Assembly: GCF_032271945.1 (NCBI RefSeq)
Contig: NZ_CP130319.1
Span: forward strand, 575,001 to 639,000
Length of the DNA stretch: 64,000 nt
DNA from: Paenibacillus sp. MBLB1832
GTDB lineage: Bacteria; Bacillota; Bacilli; Paenibacillales; NBRC-103111
Direction: 5' to 3'
Shown piece after piece: positions 19,478 through 29,002 of this stretch; position 1 is the stretch's first letter; each line of letters begins with the position of its first letter. A program made the translations under genes and the position numbers. A model generated the notes under the pieces. The model saw nothing but the letters and a program-made list of their open reading frames with translations. It had not been told where the DNA came from and did no database searches.

Positions 19478-20290
19478 ATGAGGAAATATGGTGTGCTGGT
19501 GATTAGCCATGGATCACGCGATGAAGGTTGGGTCGGGCTCGTGGAGGATGCCGTGAAAGCGGTGCGGATGCCAGTGAATGTACCGATCTATGCGTCATAT
19601 CTGGAGCTCGTCGAGGGCAAATTGATACAAGATGGTATCGACAGTTTGCAAAATGAAGGCGTGACCGACATCATTGTCGTTCCGCTGTTCGTGTCCTCTG
19701 GGAGTACACATATCGATGAAATCTCCTACGCGTTAGGCGTCATTGATGAGCCTGTGCTGGAGACGGATTTAGAACCATTTGACATTCGGGCACGGATTCA
19801 TTTTACGTCACCGATTGACGACCATTCGGATATTGCAGACATTTTATATGACAAAATCAAAGGGCTTTCGGTTTCGCCACGGGAAGAAGTTCTGCTTCTG
19901 GTAGGGCATGGGAGCAAGGAAGATGGCTTCCACCAGAAGTGGCGCCAAGGTCTGGAGCTGCTCGCGGCGCGAGTGCAAGAGCTAGGCGGCTTCGCCAAAG
20001 CGGATATTGCCATGCTTTTGCCAGATCAGCTAGGGGAGAAGATGGCCTGGTGGACGCGGGAAAAGCCAGATTACACCGTAATTGTTGCGCCGCTTTTTCT
20101 CAGTGAAGGTTATTTTACATCGCGAGTTATTCCTTCCCGTTTGGAAGGGTTCACGTATAAGTATCAGGGACAGGCATTGCTGCCAAGTCCTTTAATTTCC
20201 AGATGGATGGAGAAGCAGATTGCTTCCGCATTGCCAGAAGATGAACAGGGGATGAGAAACGTTGGTCAAACGAGCAAGATTGATCTATAA
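19478..20290 (+). CDS. Sirohydrochlorin chelatase-like (CbiX) protein
   Basis: A 270-aa tandem CbiX-type protein. Each half starts with the metal-site motif: VISHGSRDEG in the N-half and LVGHGSKEDG in the C-half. VVPLFVSSGSTHIDEI is the second conserved block. The family inserts Co, Ni or Fe into sirohydrochlorin; no cobalamin or siroheme genes are next to it, so the metal is open. ATG 19478 is preferred to GTG 19463. It overlaps the lipid kinase gene by 29 bp. Confidence 0.82.
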   Translation: MRKYGVLVISHGSRDEGWVGLVEDAVKAVRMPVNVPIYASYLELVEGKLIQDGIDSLQNEGVTDIIVVPLFVSSGSTHIDEISYALGVIDEPVLETDLEPFDIRARIHFTSPIDDHSDIADILYDKIKGLSVSPREEVLLLVGHGSKEDGFHQKWRQGLELLAARVQELGGFAKADIAMLLPDQLGEKMAWWTREKPDYTVIVAPLFLSEGYFTSRVIPSRLEGFTYKYQGQALLPSPLISRWMEKQIASALPEDEQGMRNVGQTSKIDL

Positions 20291-21227
20291 TCCGACTTCA
20301 GGCCGGGAAGAAATGAAGAAGAGATTGCCCGAGATCCTCCAACGCTTGGAGCGCGGGGGCTTTGAAACGTCCGCTCACGCGACCATCGGTGAAGGCGATG
20401 CGACACTTGCGGCGGCCGAGGCGGTCAGACGCGGGTTCGATTTAATTATCGCCGCGGGGGGCGACGGTACGATCTGTGAAGTGGTGAACGGCATGGCCGA
20501 AAAGGAAGGCAGGCCGCCGCTGGGCATTTTGCCGCTGGGGACGACGAACGATTTTGCCCGTGCGCTGGGCATTCCGAAGAATCTGGAGTACGCCTGCGAC
20601 TTGATCATCCAGCAGTATGCCACTTCGATCGATGTGGGCAAAATCAATAACCGCTACTTCATCAATATCGCCGGCGGCGGCTCGATGACCGAGCTGACGT
20701 ATGAAGTTCCGAGCAAGCTCAAAACGATGATCGGACAGTTGGCCTATTATATGAAGGGGCTGGAGAAGCTGCCTAGGCTGAAGCCGATTGACCTGTATAT
20801 TAAAGCAGGCGATCGCGAGATGCATGAAGAGGTCATGCTTTTCCTTGTGGGTAATACGAACTCCGTTGGCGGATTTGAGAAGCTGGCACCGGAAGCGAAT
20901 ATGAATGATGGTCTGTTTGATGTGATTATCCTGAAAAAATGCAACCTCGCTGAGTTCATCCGAATCGTGACACTCGCGCTGCGCGGCGAGCATTTGAGTG
21001 ATCCGAACTTGATTTATTTTCAGACTAACCATATCGAAATTAACTCCCCGGACTACGTCCAGTTGAATCTCGACGGTGAGTTCGGCGGGACATTGCCTTG
21101 CGTGATGACGAATTTGAAAAGCCATTTGCAGGTGATCGTGGATGAGTCGGGGCAGTCGATTTATAAGAAGAAGTTTTTGGAGGCGTTGACGACGCCGTTT
21201 CAGGTGAGAGGGCATGAGCATGAGTAG
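20262..21227 (+). CDS. dgkB: Diacylglycerol/lipid kinase
   Basis: A 321-aa DAGK-catalytic protein. The nucleotide motif AAGGDGTICEVVNG and PLGTTNDFARALGI are diagnostic; VGKINNRYFINIAGGG follows. DgkB phosphorylates diacylglycerol released during lipoteichoic acid synthesis; related YegS-type kinases have other lipids. The start is TTG 20262, behind AGGGGATGAG inside the end of the CbiX gene, so the two are co-translated. Confidence 0.87.
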   Translation: MVKRARLIYNPTSGREEMKKRLPEILQRLERGGFETSAHATIGEGDATLAAAEAVRRGFDLIIAAGGDGTICEVVNGMAEKEGRPPLGILPLGTTNDFARALGIPKNLEYACDLIIQQYATSIDVGKINNRYFINIAGGGSMTELTYEVPSKLKTMIGQLAYYMKGLEKLPRLKPIDLYIKAGDREMHEEVMLFLVGNTNSVGGFEKLAPEANMNDGLFDVIILKKCNLAEFIRIVTLALRGEHLSDPNLIYFQTNHIEINSPDYVQLNLDGEFGGTLPCVMTNLKSHLQVIVDESGQSIYKKKFLEALTTPFQVRGHEHE

Positions 21228-21306
21228 GCGTGAAGAGCTGAGTGCCGAGTGCCAAGTGAGAAAAGATTAACGTGATTAATTATAGTTAGAATTAAGCGAG
21301 GGTAAT

Positions 21307-22797
21307 ATGAAAGCAAAAGGTACATCTGGCTCCGCGCCAGGTAAACATAGAGGTAGTGGGAAGTCGGGAGCTGCTGGAAGAGCGGGAAATTCGGCAGGCA
21401 ACAGAGGTAAGGCGAAAGAAGTGCCAGCTTGGATGGCGGATCTGCCAGTGAAGATCGGGCAGCAAGTTGAGGCCGAGATCGTTGGGATCAGCCATGATGG
21501 TGAAGGGGTAGGCCGCGCGAACGGCTTTACCCTTTTTGTCGCGGGGGCGCTGCCAGGTGAGCGTGCGCTCGTGCGTGTGGAACATTTGAAGAAGCAGTAT
21601 GGGTATGCTGCTTTGGTGGAATTGTTGGAGACGAGTCCGGATCGCGTTGCTCCCGACTGTCTGATCTATGAGGAGTGTGGCGGCTGTCAGCTGCAGCATT
21701 TGAGCTATGAGGCGCAGCTTCGCGTGAAGCGGCAGCAGGTCGTGGATAATTTGGTGCGGATTGGGAAGTTGGAAAACATCATTGTTCATCCCACGTTGGG
21801 GATGGCCGATCCGTGGCGGTATCGGAACAAGGCTCAGGTTCCTTTCGGGGAAGAGCGGGGCGGCCTCATCGGCGGATTCTATGCGCAGGGTAGCCATCGC
21901 ATCATTGATATGGAGGCTTGCTTGATCCAGCACGAAGCGAACGACGAAGTCGTTGCGCGGGTGAAAGAGATCGGCTCGCGGCTTGGCATCCGCGCGTATC
22001 GGGAAGAGACGGGGACTGGCTTGCTGCGCCATGTCGTCGTTAAAGTCGGCTTCCGCACGGGTGAGATCATGGTCGTCTTGGTGACCAATGGCGCGGACAT
22101 TCCGCGTGTGGACGAATGGGTTGCTGGCATTCGCGAGGCGCTGCCTGCGGTGAAGAGCATTTGCCATAACATTAATGTGAGACAGACCAATGTTATTTTT
22201 GGGGATGAGACGCGCGTCCTGTGGGGTAGCGAAGTCATCTATGACTATATCGGCGATGTGAAATTTGCAATTTCCGCGCGATCCTTCTTTCAAGTGAACC
22301 CCGTCCAGACGGAAGTCTTGTACGGGAAGGCACTTGAGTACGCCGCGCTGACAGGCGGCGAAACGGTCGTCGATGCCTATTGCGGCATCGGCACGATTTC
22401 CCTGTTCCTGGCGCAGCGCGCGGGACAGGTGTACGGCGTCGAGATCGTCGAAGAGGCGATCTCGGATGCACGTAAGAATGCCGCGTTAAACGGCATGATG
22501 AACGTGCACTTCGAGGCAGGACCGGCCGAGGTCGTCCTGCCGGAGTGGACACGTCAGGGCGTTCGGCCTGACGTGATCGTGGTCGACCCGCCGCGCAAAG
22601 GGTGCGACCCAGCGCTGCTCGCGACCATCCTCGAGCTGCGGCCGCGGCGCGTGGTGTACGTGTCGTGCAGCGCATCGACACTCGCGCGCGACCTGCGCGT
22701 GCTGGTCGACGGCGGGTACGGCGTCGCGGAGGTGACGCCGGTGGATATGTTCCCGCATACGGTGCATGTGGAGTCAGTGGCATTGCTGGTGAGGTAA
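21307..22797 (+). CDS. rlmD: 23S rRNA (uracil-C5)-methyltransferase, RlmD/RlmCD type
   Basis: A 496-aa RumA/TrmA-family enzyme. A ~40-residue basic Gly/Ser/Lys tail is followed by a TRAM domain (VEAEIVGISHDGEGVGRANG), Fe-S cysteines (CLIYEECGGCQLQHL), the SAM motif VVDAYCGIGTISLFLA and the catalytic VVYVSCSASTLARDL. It methylates uracil in 23S rRNA. Codon use is GC-rich, and AT-rich island DNA begins just after the stop. rumA/rlmD 3' ends are known integration sites for some ICEs. Confidence 0.9.
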   Translation: MKAKGTSGSAPGKHRGSGKSGAAGRAGNSAGNRGKAKEVPAWMADLPVKIGQQVEAEIVGISHDGEGVGRANGFTLFVAGALPGERALVRVEHLKKQYGYAALVELLETSPDRVAPDCLIYEECGGCQLQHLSYEAQLRVKRQQVVDNLVRIGKLENIIVHPTLGMADPWRYRNKAQVPFGEERGGLIGGFYAQGSHRIIDMEACLIQHEANDEVVARVKEIGSRLGIRAYREETGTGLLRHVVVKVGFRTGEIMVVLVTNGADIPRVDEWVAGIREALPAVKSICHNINVRQTNVIFGDETRVLWGSEVIYDYIGDVKFAISARSFFQVNPVQTEVLYGKALEYAALTGGETVVDAYCGIGTISLFLAQRAGQVYGVEIVEEAISDARKNAALNGMMNVHFEAGPAEVVLPEWTRQGVRPDVIVVDPPRKGCDPALLATILELRPRRVVYVSCSASTLARDLRVLVDGGYGVAEVTPVDMFPHTVHVESVALLVR

Positions 22798-23363
22798 GAT
22801 ACAAAAGGCTAATTTTGCTTTTGTACTATGGGTTTGAAAACTAACACATAAAACTGCAAAAATTCAAAATAGGTTCTTAAATCTGATTTGTTGGCAAGTT
22901 GTTGGCGAACCAAATATGTTGTTGGCAGAAAAACACTGGATATCTATGTCAGGTGTTTTTCTTTTTGTTTTCAATAAAAGTTATTGAATTAATTGTATTA
23001 GTCTTTGGTTACTGTAGATAAAACAAAAAAAGAGAATTTTGCTAAGTCAGTTAAGAATGGCATTATTTCTTATAAAGGTTTCATTGACAATTTAAATAGT
23101 AAGCGGAATTTGTTTATTTATTATTTATTTGATTTCCAATCTAATTTTGATCGAAATTTATAACTAGTATGTTATTAATTGGTGTAAATAATTTTTTTTC
23201 AGTGTTAATTAAAGTTTGAAAAAGCTTATCCTGATTGATCTGTAAGTTCTTTTGGTTACAGCCTTATTTGGTGTAAAAAAAAGATGATGATTAAAAACTA
23301 TTTATCTGGAAAGAAATGCTTTTGGGATACAATGTAAATTAGTCAATTATAGGGAGGAACATT
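22798..23363 (+). other. AT-rich junction, no gene
   Basis: This 566-bp stretch marks the switch from mid-GC backbone to AT-rich island. It holds a hairpin with T-run (GAAAAACACTG...CAGGTGTTTTTC, 22928-22975) and otherwise only short stop-rich frames. I found no tRNA or coding remnant, and no repeat of the rlmD 3' end by eye. Confidence 0.6.
22928..22975 (+). terminator. Hairpin with T-run after rlmD
   Basis: AAAAACACTG and CAGGTGTTTTT form the arms; CTTTTTG follows. It probably ends rlmD transcription. Confidence 0.65.
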
Positions 23364-23543
23364 ATGCAACAGAAATTAGTTCTTAGTGTTAACGAATTAG
23401 CTGAATACCTTGGGGTTTCTTTAGACTCTGTTTATGCTATGGTACGCGAAAAACAAATTCCCCATTTTAGAGTTAGAAGACGGATCCTCTTCCATCATGA
23501 AACAATTGAAACCTGGATTAGGGAATCGGTCATACTGGCATGA
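23364..23543 (+). CDS. Small excisionase-like HTH protein
   Basis: A 59-aa frame with the HTH_17 pattern: LSVNELAEYLGVSLDSVYAM, then VREKQIPHFRVRRRILF and a final ETIETWI. AGGGAGGA precedes the ATG. Such proteins act as excisionases or small regulators in integrative elements. It is directly followed by a degenerate BrxL-like tail. It could be a leftover xis of a lost element. Confidence 0.75.
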   Translation: MQQKLVLSVNELAEYLGVSLDSVYAMVREKQIPHFRVRRRILFHHETIETWIRESVILA

Positions 23544-23777
23544 TTGGGGTATATAAACTGGAAAATAAAGTTGTTTCAGGGACGGGGAAATTCGAGAAGT
23601 CTGGTGATGACCCCATCGTCGAGCAAAGGAGAGTAAACAAAAACCAAAGATTATCTCATGCATATCAGTGATTTGCAAGGGATAGAATTAACCGCTGAAA
23701 TAGCCATTGGTGAGCTGATTGGGCTTTGTGCGGTGTTTAGCTCTTTGGTCCAAGTGGATAAACTATATATCGGTTGA
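23543..23777 (+). pseudogene. C-terminal remnant of a BrxL-type Lon-like protein
   Basis: Two frames with a shift between them read GVYKLENKVVSGTGKFEKSG, then (another frame) HISDLQGIELTAEIAIGEL-IGLCAVFSSL and VDKLYIG. This resembles the C-terminal Lon-protease-like domain of BREX BrxL proteins (a basic 'V.G.GKFE.SG' strand, then 'DLQ...L...IAL.S'). Only ~75 residues survive and nothing of the AAA domain is upstream. The match is from memory of the family, so moderate confidence. Confidence 0.5.
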
Positions 23778-23841
23778 AGGCGAGTTACAGTTTAGTCAGT
23801 CGGAGAACAAAGAGAATCGATAAGACGGAGAAAATTTCGAG

Positions 23842-23890
23842 AAAACTCCGCAGTTCGTAGCCCAAAAGGAGCTGAAACCGCGGAGTTTTT
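23842..23890 (+). terminator. Hairpin terminator after the BrxL-like remnant
   Basis: AAAACTCCGC pairs with GCGGAGTTTTT across a ~29-nt loop. It is a surviving terminator of the decayed gene. Confidence 0.7.
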
Positions 23891-24635
23891 GTGATATAGA
23901 GATCGCTAGAACAGTCCTGAAATTAGATCACGATCCTGTTCAGTAATTTGCCTGTCAATTGAAGAGAGGGAGCCAGATAGTTTATCTGGTTTTCTAGAAT
24001 CTCCATCACATTTTCCTGATCTATTAGTTTGGAAGAGGGCAGTTTTCACCACTGCTTCATATATGCACCAACCGTCTTAGTGATGTACTCGTCGTGACTC
24101 ATAAAATCAGCTTGAGATGTACAGGTTTCGTGGTCTTACTAACGGAGCGTCCGAGCGGTATAGTGAGCGATAAGAGGCTTATGTGCTTTTTCATAGGCAA
24201 TTTCGTAATCGGGTCTAATGAGGATTTAACAAGCCCAGTTCATCAGCTAAAGCCGGTTCTATCTTCGTTCAAACAGTTCTCTTGCCCCAATTTTCGAAGT
24301 GTTTCTTTTGGCTTCTACAATGAAGTTTGTGAGCAGTTTATGATTAAATGACAAATGAATCGCTCCATTAAGATGCACTATTATAATTAACTGTTTTCGT
24401 AAATATTGTTGCTTTTGGTTAGTAAAAAGAGCTTCTATTCAGAGACACGAAGTAATTTGAAGTCAGTTTCAAAATACTTTCATGAATATCTGATTAAAAA
24501 ATAGGTCCTTTAAACTTAGCAAATGAAATACTTAGTTTATCATTTTACACTCTAATAAGTTGGAAATTTTATACTATGCGGAAAAATTGCCGCATGATAA
24601 AATTAGCCAAATGACATATAAACAGGAGAGTGAAA
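23891..24635 (+). other. Decayed sequence, no intact gene
   Basis: No supported ORF. On the minus strand around 23935-24105 a frame with one internal stop reads DEYITKTVGAYMKQW, then NQINYLAPSLQLTGKLL, which looks like a former coding region I cannot name. The plus-strand 85-aa frame at 24094 has no ribosome site and no protein-like pattern. Confidence 0.4.
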
Positions 24636-24731
24636 ATGAAGTCCTTAACTAGAGCATTTGCAGGTTTAAGTTGTTTGATTATTCTTTTTTTCAACCTTTC
24701 TCCAGCCGTTGACGCCAAAGTTGCTGATTAA
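24636..24731 (+). CDS. Signal-peptide-like small ORF
   Basis: A 31-aa frame (MKSLTRAFAGLSCLIILFF... ending DAKVAD) with AACAGGAGAG upstream. It has a Lys/Arg start, hydrophobic core and a possible AxA-like site. It may be a truncated secreted protein joined to the NUDIX tail that follows, or a real small peptide. Confidence 0.35.
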   Translation: MKSLTRAFAGLSCLIILFFNLSPAVDAKVAD

Positions 24732-24871
24732 TGGCCTACAGAGTGAAAAAGATTTCCGGCGATCCCACCCCCAAAGAACATGATGATTTAAAATGGGTAA
24801 CGAAGGATGAGCTTAAACATTTTAAGTTCCTTCCCGCAGATATTTCTCTAGTGAATAAGATTACTGGATAA
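24731..24871 (+). pseudogene. C-terminal fragment of a NUDIX hydrolase
   Basis: A 46-aa frame (RVKKISGDPTPKEHDDLKWV, then LKHFKFLPADISLV) matches the final strand-helix of MutT/8-oxo-dGTP-type NUDIX proteins. The NUDIX box itself is missing. Its ATG overlaps the stop of the preceding signal-like ORF, so this is a chimeric junction. Confidence 0.6.
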
Positions 24872-25005
24872 CCACAATGTTCTGAAATAGTTTGTGCCAA
24901 TGAGCCTAGAAAATTTGAATGTGTAATATTTATTTGCCGGGAAATAAAGGAAATGTTATTATTTGGATGACTAATTTATGAAAATAATATAATAGAGGTA
25001 TAATA

Positions 25006-26442
25006 ATGTCTGAATTTATTATGGATTGGGAAAATTTGTTAAGCGAAAAGAGAAAAAGAGGATCAAATGCCATTAAAGATTTTAGGAATGGCTTTGATAT
25101 GGATTATGACAGGATTATCAGTTCTTCCTCATTAAGAAGGTTGCAAGATAAAGCACAAGTGTTTCCACTGCAAGATAACGATTTTATTAGAACAAGACTT
25201 ACTCATTCTTTGGAAGTATCTTCGATTGGTAGATCATTTGGTTATCAAGTTGGTCAAAGACTTATAATACTTGGCAAAATACAAGATATTGATTTTCCTA
25301 GAAAAATATCATCATTGCTAGCAGTAGCTTGTCTCGTTCACGATATTGGGAATCCACCATTTGGACATTTTGGAGAAGATGTTATTCAAAATTGGTTTAA
25401 AGAATGGCTATTCAGTAAGGAATTTAAGAAACTTGAAAAAGAATATATTTTAAAGCATGGTAAACATATACTAAGTGATCAACAAAAAAATGACTTTATG
25501 CATTTCGAAGGTAACGCACAGGCATTAAGAATATTAACTAAACTACAGTTTTTAAATGATCAGTACGGAATAAATTTCACTTATGCTACTTTAGCAGTTT
25601 TATTAAAATATCCTAGAAGCTCTTTAGAGAAAGGAAAGTATAAAGATAAAAAAAGTTTTAGTAAATTTGGGTATTTTACTTCAGAGAGAAGTATTTTTGA
25701 AGATATAAAAAGAGAAACTGGAATTGGTGAATTTAGGCACCCACTTACATTTCTTATGGAATCAGCGGATGATATAGCTTACTCGGCTGCAGATGTTGAA
25801 GATGGAGTAAAGAAAAACCTTGTTCCATGGGAGAATGTTTATTTAGAAATCAAAGAGGCTTTGGGAGATAAGTATTCAATAGGTTTTAAGTATCTTGAAA
25901 AGCAAAGGGCAACGGCAAAAAAGAATAATGTTCCTGATATTAATCGAATACATGCTCAAAATTTTAGGGTATGGGCTCAAGGAGAAATGATTAAGGCTTG
26001 TGCAAATGAATTTATTAGAAATTATGATCAAATAATAAGAGGAGAATATGATAAAGAACTAATAAATGAATCTTCTGCGGCTGATATAAAGAAAAAACTA
26101 GATGAGATTGCTATCAAATATTGTTATCCGAGTAATGAAGTAATTACATTAGAATTAGTAGGAGATAGTGTAATTAGAGGACTATTGGATATGTTTGTCC
26201 CAGCAATAATTAAAGTTGATAAAGAGAACAGTGCCAAGAAAAAAGAAAATAAACTATATCATTTAATTTCTGAAAATTTTCGGTATATTCAAAAATTAGA
26301 TGAAAAAGGTGAACCGAATAAAAGTATACAAGACATGTCTCTATATGATAAACTTATGCTCATCACTGATTTTATTTCCGGTATGACAGATACATATGCT
26401 GTAGATTTATTCCAAAGATTATCAGGTGTGAAATTACCCTAA
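25006..26442 (+). CDS. dGTP triphosphohydrolase-like HD protein
   Basis: A 478-aa dGTPase-family protein. The N-terminal block SSSSLRRLQDKAQVFPLQ and DFIRTRLTHSLEVSSIGRSF carries the first HD-domain His, and CLVHDIGNPPFGHFGEDVI the HD pair; MESADDIAYSAADVEDG holds the last Asp. The family cleaves dNTPs to nucleosides and triphosphate, and some members act as phage defence by draining dNTPs. Codon use is very AT-rich. It is followed 12 bp later by a nucleotidyltransferase, forming a two-gene unit with a shared terminator. Confidence 0.85.
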   Translation: MSEFIMDWENLLSEKRKRGSNAIKDFRNGFDMDYDRIISSSSLRRLQDKAQVFPLQDNDFIRTRLTHSLEVSSIGRSFGYQVGQRLIILGKIQDIDFPRKISSLLAVACLVHDIGNPPFGHFGEDVIQNWFKEWLFSKEFKKLEKEYILKHGKHILSDQQKNDFMHFEGNAQALRILTKLQFLNDQYGINFTYATLAVLLKYPRSSLEKGKYKDKKSFSKFGYFTSERSIFEDIKRETGIGEFRHPLTFLMESADDIAYSAADVEDGVKKNLVPWENVYLEIKEALGDKYSIGFKYLEKQRATAKKNNVPDINRIHAQNFRVWAQGEMIKACANEFIRNYDQIIRGEYDKELINESSAADIKKKLDEIAIKYCYPSNEVITLELVGDSVIRGLLDMFVPAIIKVDKENSAKKKENKLYHLISENFRYIQKLDEKGEPNKSIQDMSLYDKLMLITDFISGMTDTYAVDLFQRLSGVKLP

Positions 26443-26454
26443 GGAGGAATTCTA

Positions 26455-27135
26455 ATGCCTAACTTTGCACTTAGAGACAAATTCTATGAATTGATTGAAG
26501 AGTGGCCTCTAGCAAAGAATGTTATTTACAGGTTATTAGAAGAAGGTAATCTGCTGTTATTTGGTGGTTCTGTAAGGAATTATTATGAGAATGGTTTTAG
26601 AACAATGCCAAGGGATTTTGATATTGTAGTGTGTTCCGATAACGATGAACTAGATAAGTACTTTTATAATATTCCTTATAAAAAAAACAGATATGGTGGT
26701 TATAAAATTGATCATTACTCTGTTAACTTTGATATTTGGAGTTTGAATTCTACATGGGCATTTAAAACGAAAAAGATTTCAAATCCAAATATTGAGAATT
26801 TAACAAAAACAGTTTTTCTTAATTATGATTCAGTAGTTTATGATTTAACAACTGGTCGCCTATATGATGAAGATTATCGTTTGGCAAAAGAAAAAAATAA
26901 ATTAGATATCGTGCTTCAAGATAATCCTTTTCCCGAACTAAATGTATTAAGAACTTTTGTATTTAAAACCAAGCATAACATGGAATATTCAGAAAGACTT
27001 CGTTCTTATTTAGTTAATTGGAAGGAGCAAAACGTAAAAAATGCTCTTGATTTATTAACTAGTATACAATTAAAACATTATGGAACTGAATATTTAAACA
27101 AAGATCAATTAATTAAAGAACTTGAAATAATATAA
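26455..27135 (+). CDS. Nucleotidyltransferase-fold protein (CCA/polyA-polymerase head-like)
   Basis: A 226-aa protein with the NTase signature LLLFGGSVRNYY...MPRDFDIVV (GG then D-x-D) and a later VNFDIWS as the third acidic strand. The second half (PFPELNVLRTFVFKTKHNM) resembles the helical region next to CCA-adding-type heads. AAGGAGG precedes the ATG. It is too short for a tRNA CCA enzyme. Pairing with a dGTPase suggests a nucleotide-based defence or regulatory pair; the partner or substrate is unknown. Confidence 0.65.
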   Translation: MPNFALRDKFYELIEEWPLAKNVIYRLLEEGNLLLFGGSVRNYYENGFRTMPRDFDIVVCSDNDELDKYFYNIPYKKNRYGGYKIDHYSVNFDIWSLNSTWAFKTKKISNPNIENLTKTVFLNYDSVVYDLTTGRLYDEDYRLAKEKNKLDIVLQDNPFPELNVLRTFVFKTKHNMEYSERLRSYLVNWKEQNVKNALDLLTSIQLKHYGTEYLNKDQLIKELEII

Positions 27136-27136
27136 A

Positions 27137-27172
27137 AAATAAGGGTGCTATTGCACCCTTATTTTTTTATTC
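27137..27172 (+). terminator. Bidirectional terminator
   Basis: AAATAAGGGTGC-TATT-GCACCCTTATTTTTT, a perfect 12-bp stem with T-runs both ways, between convergent genes. Confidence 0.9.
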
Positions 27173-27192
27173 TTAGATACAAGTGGCTTTAA

Positions 27193-27891
27193 TTAGATAA
27201 GAAATTTATCTTTTAATTTTTGTATTCCAACCTGCCCTTTATAATTACTTAAGCAATAACAAAAATTGGAACTGCAATCTCGATATTTTCTTGTAACGTG
27301 ACTATAATCGAATCCACTTTCATTTAACTCTTTTCTTAGTGCATCAGCAGCTGCGTTAAGAAAAATAGTATCATCACTTTTGATCATTAATTTCGGGTCA
27401 TCTAGAATTATTTCTTCTAAGTACGGAATGAAAGGAAGGACTTCTGTAGTATTCCTAAGTGTAATCATTTCACGATATTTTCCAAGTGAATATTCACTCT
27501 CGAAATCTTCAATAGTCAAAAAATAGTTGTTTTCACCTTTTTTCCACCGTGTTGGATTATCCTTAGTTACCCAAATTGGTGGAAGTTGGTCATAAGAAAG
27601 AACATCGATGTTAAACTTAAACAGCACAGGACCATAGTGATTTTGTCGAGAAAAAAAAGTATGGAGATCAATGCTGTCGAAAAAGATGTCATTCCATACA
27701 TTAAACTTTTTATCAATATCATCAGAATTTTGAGGTGTTTGATATAAACCTCTCGCTTCTACTGCACCTCTAGAAAGTAACCCACCTTGTCGCAAAAAAG
27801 TACATGCAGTAGCAACAGTATTAGCATGATATAGGTGTGTAATTCCTTTATCTCTTAATTTCTCTAGTACTAACTTTCGATCTAATTCCAT
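27193..27891 (-). CDS. Possible DarT-like/ADP-ribosyltransferase-like protein
   Basis: A 232-aa protein. The N-terminus THLYHANTVATACTFLRQGG, then LLSRGAVEARGL, resembles the 'hYHxT..xN...I...GL.s' entry of DarT/DUF4433-type ADP-ribosyltransferases. A later FSRQNHYGPVLFKF is the usual second strand region. DarT enzymes modify DNA or nucleotides and come with DarG antitoxins; no macrodomain gene is adjacent here. The C-terminal part has Cys residues (DCSSNFCYCL). Recognition is moderate. AGGTGG precedes the ATG. Confidence 0.45.
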   Translation of the reverse strand: MELDRKLVLEKLRDKGITHLYHANTVATACTFLRQGGLLSRGAVEARGLYQTPQNSDDIDKKFNVWNDIFFDSIDLHTFFSRQNHYGPVLFKFNIDVLSYDQLPPIWVTKDNPTRWKKGENNYFLTIEDFESEYSLGKYREMITLRNTTEVLPFIPYLEEIILDDPKLMIKSDDTIFLNAAADALRKELNESGFDYSHVTRKYRDCSSNFCYCLSNYKGQVGIQKLKDKFLI

Positions 27892-28506
27892 TTAGTTCCA
27901 CCTCTCTATTTTGAGATATTTTAACATAACCTCCTAATTACTGAAAACATAATTTATATTAAGCAAATAAAAATAGCAAAAAAGGACCCGTTTTCTTCTC
28001 GTGAAAATTCTAAAATGAAAATCTCATAATGAAAAATAATCTCTGCTAAAGGTTTAAGTGCTGAGCGTAAAGTCTTGTGTATCGTACTTTATGTTTATCA
28101 TAAATATGTCCAAAGCATGTCGACAAAGTGTCCTTATTAACTAGGTATAGTGAAATCACAAAGAGTTTTGCAAGCTCTGATACCTACTGTACCTTTATCA
28201 TAAGTAGGACTCGGCCATGCTGTGGGAATTTTCTCCTTAGAAGTTTATCGTCAGGGGTGTAGTGTGAGGTGGAGTTAGATGCCCCAGCTCGTAAGAGCAA
28301 AGGTAAGTGAACGTCTGTTTAAGGCGTTTTGTTCATACGGCTACCATGAGCAGAAGAAAATTATACTGGTTTGCTTTTCAAACAAATAGCAGACAAGCAG
28401 GGAGCTACGGCAATGAGGAAGATCCATAGGTGGATTAACTCAAACGAATCAGAGAACTGCTTTCCCATTAGGGAAACAGTGCTCATCATATATTACCCTG
28501 CTTTAA
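27892..28506 (+). other. Gene-poor stretch
   Basis: 615 bp without a supported gene. A short frame at 28279 (MPQLVRAKVSERLFKAF) ends after ~36 codons and is not recognised. The region looks like decayed coding DNA. Confidence 0.4.
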
Positions 28507-28854
28507 CTAATCTACAATTGAAACGATATATTCTCCTCGAGTGTCTCCTGACTTGATAACGCCCAGTTCTTTAAGTCTTGAAAGATTCTTTGCAATACTC
28601 GATGACGAGGCATCCAAAGTATCGTCAAATAATTGTCTATGGAATGTCTCTCCGTCATTCATTCTACTAATCAATTCGAACATTGTTTTCGCATGCCCTC
28701 TACCCAATAGTTCGCGGATATGTTTTATTCTATCGTAACGTTGCAGTTCTTTGAGTACCTTGGTAAGGGATGCATTGACGCACTCGAGATAAAAAACGAT
28801 GAATGGTTTTAAGTTTCCTTGAGTTGCAGCCATAAGCGTATCATAATAATCCTC
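28507..28854 (-). pseudogene. C-terminal remnant of a Fic-family protein
   Basis: The frame reads EDYYDTLMAATQGNLKPFIV, then FYLECV, the connection typical of the helix after the Fic core, followed by a winged-helix-like tail (FDDTLDASSSSIAKNLSRL, then KELGVI). An upstream stop (near 28857) cuts it off, and no HPFxxGNGR motif is present. The 108-aa ORF inside therefore cannot be an active AMP-transferase. AT-rich island context. Confidence 0.65.
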
Positions 28855-29002
28855 TATCTTTTAGCGAAGAATTCTTCTACACAAAATGCATCTTTAATCG
28901 TGGCAAGGTCGTCGTTCTGGCGGTGAGAGCCATCACTTGAACCTCCTGCTAGAATGACTCTATGTGAAGACTAGCGTAAATCATTCGTGAGGAGGTCATA
29001 CA

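Noticed and set aside
28371..28556. 61-aa ORF
   Set aside because: Chance frame over decayed DNA, no ribosome site.
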